64,000 nucleotides of DNA. Origin: Stenotrophomonas pavanii. GTDB lineage: Bacteria; Pseudomonadota; Gammaproteobacteria; Xanthomonadales; Xanthomonadaceae. Shown here in pieces: positions 60,413 to 64,000 of the stretch. A program made the position numbers and the translations under genes. Position 1 is the stretch's first letter. Each line of letters opens with the position of its first letter. The DNA lies in NCBI RefSeq assembly GCF_900101175.1, contig NZ_FNFQ01000002.1, positions 179,739 to 243,738 on the forward strand, written 5' to 3'. The notes under the pieces were generated by a model that saw nothing but the letters and a program-made list of their open reading frames with translations, made no database searches and was not told the DNA's origin.

Positions 60413-63172
60413 ATGAGCCTGCTCAATGCCTGGTTCAACGCCTTCCTGCGCAGCCGCCGCGCAGGCAACCTGTTCCGCCGCCGCGCGATGCCCGAGGCCG
60501 GGTTCGGCCCGGGCAGCGCCGAGGCGGCGCCGTTCGCGCTCACCACGGGCCTAGTCACCCTTGCCCAGCAGGAGGAAGCCGAACTGCTGGCCACGCTGGG
60601 CTCGCATGCCGATGGCCTCAGCCCGCATGAAGCCGAGGAGCGGCTGGCCACGCTCGGCCCCAACGAGGTGGATCACGAAAAGCCGCTGCCGTGGTGGCGC
60701 CACCTGTGGCAGTGCTACCGCAATCCGTTCAACCTGCTGCTGACCGTGCTGGCGGCCGTGTCCTGGCTGACCGAGGACATCAAGGCCACCGTGGTGATCG
60801 GCGCGATGGTGCTGCTGTCCACGCTGATCCGCTTCGTCCAGGAGGGTCGTTCGAACCGTGCCGCCGAGCGGCTGAAGGCCCTGGTCGGCAACACCGCACG
60901 CGTGCTGCGCCGCAATCCCGGCACCGAGGCTGCGGATGTGGCCGACCAGTATTTCGGCGCGCACCTGCACAGCCGTCGCCCGGCACGCCTGCTGGACCTG
61001 CCGATCCGCGAGCTGGTGCCGGGCGACCACATCGTGCTGTCGGCCGGCGACATGATTCCGGCCGATTGCCGCGTGCTGACCGCCAAGGACCTGTTCGTCG
61101 CGCAGGCCGCGATGACCGGCGAATCGCTGCCGGTGGAAAAGTTCGCGCACCCCGGCGATGGCCTGGCTGGCCTGCTGGAACAGCACAACCTGCTGTTCAT
61201 GGGCACCAACGTGGTGTCAGGCACCGCCACCGCCGTGGTGCTGGCCACCGGCAACCGCACCTACTTCGGCACGCTGGCCCAGCGCAGCACCGCCACCGAC
61301 CGTGCGCCGACCGCGTTCCAGGCCGGCGTCAACAGTGTCAGCTGGCTGCTGATCCGCTTCGCGCTGGTGATGGTGCCGTTCGTGCTGCTGATCAATGGCT
61401 GGACCAAGGGCGACTGGACCGAGGCGTTCCTGTTCGCGCTGTCAGTGGCGGTGGGCCTGACGCCGGAAATGCTGCCGATGATCGTCACCTCCACCCTGGC
61501 CAAGGGTGCAGTGCTGCTGTCGCGGCGCAAGGTGATCGTCAAGCGCCTGGATGCGATCCAGAACTTCGGCGCGATGGAAGTGCTGTGCACCGACAAGACC
61601 GGCACCCTGACCCAGGACAGGATCGCGCTGGAGCGCCACACCGATGTGTTCGGCCACGATTCGGAAGACGTGCTGAAGTTCGCCTATCTCAACAGCCACT
61701 TCCAGACCGGCCTGATCAACCTGCTGGACCGCGCGGTGCTGGAGCACGTGGAGCTGCAGAGCTCGCTGCGGCTGTCGCAGGACTACCACAAGGTGGACGA
61801 GATTCCGTTCGACTTCGAGCGCCGCCGCATGTCGGTGGTGGTGTCCGAACGCGAGGACCATCATGAGCTGATCTGCAAGGGCGCGGTGGAAGAGATGCTG
61901 GCGGTATGCAGCACCGTGCGCGAGAACGGCCAGGACATGCCGCTGGACGAGCGTCGCCTGGCGCGGGTGCGGCAGACCACCGAGGAGCTGAACGAACAGG
62001 GCCTGCGCGTGGTGGCGGTGGCGATGAAGGAGACCGCAGCCCACCAGTTGGTGTATACGCAGGCTGACGAGTGCGGATTGACCCTGGTCGGCTACGTGGC
62101 GTTCCTGGACCCGCCGAAGGAATCGACCGCACAGGCGCTGCAGGCGCTGGCCGCGCATGGCGTGGAAGTGAAGGTATTCACCGGCGACAACGAGCTGGTG
62201 ACCGCCCGTGTCTGCGCTCAGGTGGGACTGGACGCGGACACCATCCTGACCGGCCCGCAGATCGAGCGCATGGACGACGGCGCGCTGTCGCGGGCGCTGC
62301 ACCACCATCGCGTGTTTGCCCGGCTGACGCCGCTGCACAAGGAGCGGCTGGTGCGCGAGCTGCGCGCGCAGGGCAAGGTGGTCGGCTTCCTCGGCGACGG
62401 CATCAACGATGCGCCGGCGCTGCGCGCAGCCGATATCGGTATCAGCGTGGACAGCGCGGTGGACATCGCCAAGGAGGCGGCCGACATCATCCTGCTGGAA
62501 AAGAACCTGATGGTGCTGGAGGAAGGCGTCATCCAGGGCCGGCGCACGTTCAACAACATGCTGAAGTACATCCGCATGACCGCCAGCTCCAACTTCGGCA
62601 ACGTGTTCTCGGTGCTGGTGGCCTCGGCCTTCCTGCCGTTCCTGCCGATGCTGCCGCTGCAGCTGCTGGTGCAGAACCTGCTGTACGACATCTCGCAGAT
62701 CGCCATCCCGTTCGACAACGTTGACGAGGACCTGGTGCGCAGGCCGCTGAAGTGGAACCCGGCGGACATCGGCCGCTTCATGGTCTTCTTCGGGCCGATC
62801 AGCTCGCTCTTCGACCTGACCTGCTTCGCACTGATGTGGTACGTGTTCGACGCACGCACGCCGGCCGACCAGGGCCTGTTCCAGTCGGGCTGGTTCGTGG
62901 TCGGCCTGCTGACCCAGACCCTGATCGTGCACATGATCCGCACGCCCAAGGTGCCGTTCCTGCAGAGCATTGCCGCGCCGCCCCTGCTGCTGATGACCGG
63001 CCTGATCATGGCCATCGGCGTGTTCCTGCCGATGAGCCCGCTGGCCGGCTACTTCAAGCTGCAGGCGCTGCCCGCCGGCTATTGGCCGTTCCTGGTCGCG
63101 ATCCTGGTCGGCTATGCGGTGCTGACCACTGCGCTGAAGAAGTTCTACATCCGTCGTTACGGCTGGCAGTAG
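60413..63172 (+). CDS. mgtA: Magnesium-translocating P-type ATPase
   Basis: A 919-residue P3B ATPase that imports Mg2+. The start ATG 60413 follows AAGGAGCGTCCC; an earlier GTG adds 14 residues. The phosphorylated Asp394 lies in CTDKTGTLTQD, with TGES (near 235) and GDGINDAPAL (near 655) motifs intact. Ten hydrophobic segments are present. It belongs with MgtA/MgtB by length and the QLLVQNLLYDISQIAIPFDNVD segment. Magnesium-dependent control by the leader is inferred. Confidence 0.94.
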   Translation: MSLLNAWFNAFLRSRRAGNLFRRRAMPEAGFGPGSAEAAPFALTTGLVTLAQQEEAELLATLGSHADGLSPHEAEERLATLGPNEVDHEKPLPWWRHLWQCYRNPFNLLLTVLAAVSWLTEDIKATVVIGAMVLLSTLIRFVQEGRSNRAAERLKALVGNTARVLRRNPGTEAADVADQYFGAHLHSRRPARLLDLPIRELVPGDHIVLSAGDMIPADCRVLTAKDLFVAQAAMTGESLPVEKFAHPGDGLAGLLEQHNLLFMGTNVVSGTATAVVLATGNRTYFGTLAQRSTATDRAPTAFQAGVNSVSWLLIRFALVMVPFVLLINGWTKGDWTEAFLFALSVAVGLTPEMLPMIVTSTLAKGAVLLSRRKVIVKRLDAIQNFGAMEVLCTDKTGTLTQDRIALERHTDVFGHDSEDVLKFAYLNSHFQTGLINLLDRAVLEHVELQSSLRLSQDYHKVDEIPFDFERRRMSVVVSEREDHHELICKGAVEEMLAVCSTVRENGQDMPLDERRLARVRQTTEELNEQGLRVVAVAMKETAAHQLVYTQADECGLTLVGYVAFLDPPKESTAQALQALAAHGVEVKVFTGDNELVTARVCAQVGLDADTILTGPQIERMDDGALSRALHHHRVFARLTPLHKERLVRELRAQGKVVGFLGDGINDAPALRAADIGISVDSAVDIAKEAADIILLEKNLMVLEEGVIQGRRTFNNMLKYIRMTASSNFGNVFSVLVASAFLPFLPMLPLQLLVQNLLYDISQIAIPFDNVDEDLVRRPLKWNPADIGRFMVFFGPISSLFDLTCFALMWYVFDARTPADQGLFQSGWFVVGLLTQTLIVHMIRTPKVPFLQSIAAPPLLLMTGLIMAIGVFLPMSPLAGYFKLQALPAGYWPFLVAILVGYAVLTTALKKFYIRRYGWQ

Positions 63173-63203
63173 GCGCCCGCCGGCCTCGTCCAGGGAGAAA
63201 TGG

Positions 63204-63944
63204 ATGCTCGACATCAATCCGAACCTGCCGGCGTTCAACGCTGGCGCAACCCTCAGCTCGCTGATCAGCCTGTCGGTGGCGTTCGTGCTGGGCACGGTCA
63301 TCGGCCTGGAGCGGCAGCTGCGCCAGCGCACCGCCGGCCTGCGTACCAATACACTGGTGGCAGTGGGTGCAGCGGTGTTCGTCGACCTGGCGGTGCGCTT
63401 CCATGACCTGTACGGCGGCCCGCCGTCGCCACTGCATGTGGTCGCCTATGTGATCTCCGGCGTTGGCTTCCTCGGCGCCGGCGCAATCATGAAGGAGGGC
63501 GCGCAGGTGTCCGGCCTGAACACCGCGGCCACGCTGTGGGGATCGGCGGCAGTGGGCGCGTGTGCCGGCATCAAGCTGCTGCCCGAAGCGGTGCTGGCCG
63601 CGGTGTTCGTACTGGCTGCCAACACCCTGCTGCGGCCGGTGGTGAACCGCATCCAGCGGCAGCCGCTGCCGGAAGCGTTCAGCGAGGCCACGTATGCGAT
63701 CAACGTGGTCTGCCAGCGCGAGCAGCAGGCCGAGGTGCTGGACCGGCTGTTGCTGCTGCTGGAGCAGGCGCAGTACCCCGTGCGCGCGGTGGACCAGCGC
63801 CCATTCGGCGATCGTGACGTGGAAATCGAAGCCGTGTTGTACGCGACCGCGGTCGATGCCGGAGAGCTGGATGCGGTTCTTGCCACGCTGGCAACCACGC
63901 CCGGCGTGCTGCAGGGGTTCTGGAACGCCAGCCTGGAAGAGTAG
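63204..63944 (+). CDS. mgtC: MgtC/SapB-family membrane protein
   Basis: A 246-residue inner-membrane protein. Hydrophobic segments lie in the first 150 residues (with GLERQLRQRTAGLRTNTLVAVGAAVF and ISGVGFLGAGAIMKEG signatures) and a soluble ACT-like domain follows from about 160. MgtC proteins act in low-Mg and acid survival, often by inhibiting ATP synthase. The gene is 31 nt after mgtA, and its stop TAG is part of a SMAG repeat. Confidence 0.9.
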   Translation: MLDINPNLPAFNAGATLSSLISLSVAFVLGTVIGLERQLRQRTAGLRTNTLVAVGAAVFVDLAVRFHDLYGGPPSPLHVVAYVISGVGFLGAGAIMKEGAQVSGLNTAATLWGSAAVGACAGIKLLPEAVLAAVFVLAANTLLRPVVNRIQRQPLPEAFSEATYAINVVCQREQQAEVLDRLLLLLEQAQYPVRAVDQRPFGDRDVEIEAVLYATAVDAGELDAVLATLATTPGVLQGFWNASLEE

Positions 63945-63962
63945 TGCCGGCCGCTGGCCGGC
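63941..63962 (+). repeat. SMAG repeat overlapping the mgtC stop
   Basis: GTAGTGCCGGCCGCTGGCCG then GC: a GTAG head in which TAG is the mgtC stop codon, and an 8-bp stem. It ends the magnesium operon and is the same sequence as the minus-strand copy at 33230-33251. The last 38 bases hold no feature I can call. Confidence 0.8.
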
Positions 63963-64000
63963 AACCCCATGATCCCGGACGCACCGTGCATCGCCTCGGC

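Overview
The window is a GC-rich, densely coded chromosomal segment that looks like Stenotrophomonas, most likely the S. maltophilia complex. The reasons are a TonB-dependent receptor of the Xanthomonas/Caulobacter type, a PL6/PL17 alginate locus, MacAB- and RND-type efflux systems each next to its own two-component system, and short GTAG-headed palindromes (SMAG-like repeats) between genes. I see no rRNA, tRNA, CRISPR array, prophage or insertion sequence. Most genes sit in short operons whose neighbours overlap by 4 nt.

Layout. 1-10953: an alginate utilisation locus. A truncated TonB-dependent receptor is divergent from a five-step operon: PL6 lyase, PL17 exo-lyase, MFS transporter, SDR reductase and KdgK kinase, with a secreted SGNH esterase inserted. 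10971-22199: mixed housekeeping and secreted proteins (retropepsin-like protease, CocE/NonD hydrolase, DUF4034-like protein, secreted nuclease, HAD phosphatase), a LysR-AraC-VOC operon divergent from a Tat-exported duplicated protein, and two small conserved proteins. 22200-29350: a sigma-54 activator divergent from a six-gene operon whose order and products match the Pseudomonas functional amyloid operon fapABCDEF, with a near-perfect -24/-12 promoter. 29402-33251: a dehydrogenase and an SPFH/zinc-ribbon/small membrane protein module closed by SMAG repeats. 33345-43203: AprI-type protease inhibitor, CDF transporter, AAG glycosylase, diguanylate cyclase, exonuclease III, GH13 enzyme, LLM oxidoreductase, orphan rhodopsin-transducer homologue, SDR and MscS channel. 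43307-49084: macAB divergent from an OmpR-type two-component operon, with two clusters of 11-bp-phased repeats between them. 49101-52862: YcaQ, a small protein, a strongly structured RNA-like element, TraX and prolyl aminopeptidase. 52872-59195: a four-gene operon (adaptor, RND pump, response regulator, kinase), every junction overlapping, behind a CusR-like palindrome. 59458-64000: an EF-hand lipoprotein, then a magnesium locus with a leader peptide beginning Met-Asp-Pro-Asp-Pro, a hairpin, a 99-residue protein, MgtA and MgtC.

The three parts I find most worth following are the magnesium leader (an apparent analogue of enterobacterial MgtL), the Fap-like amyloid operon with its sigma-54 control, and the structured element at 50755-51004. 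All function calls rest on motifs and family knowledge read by eye; no database search was possible.
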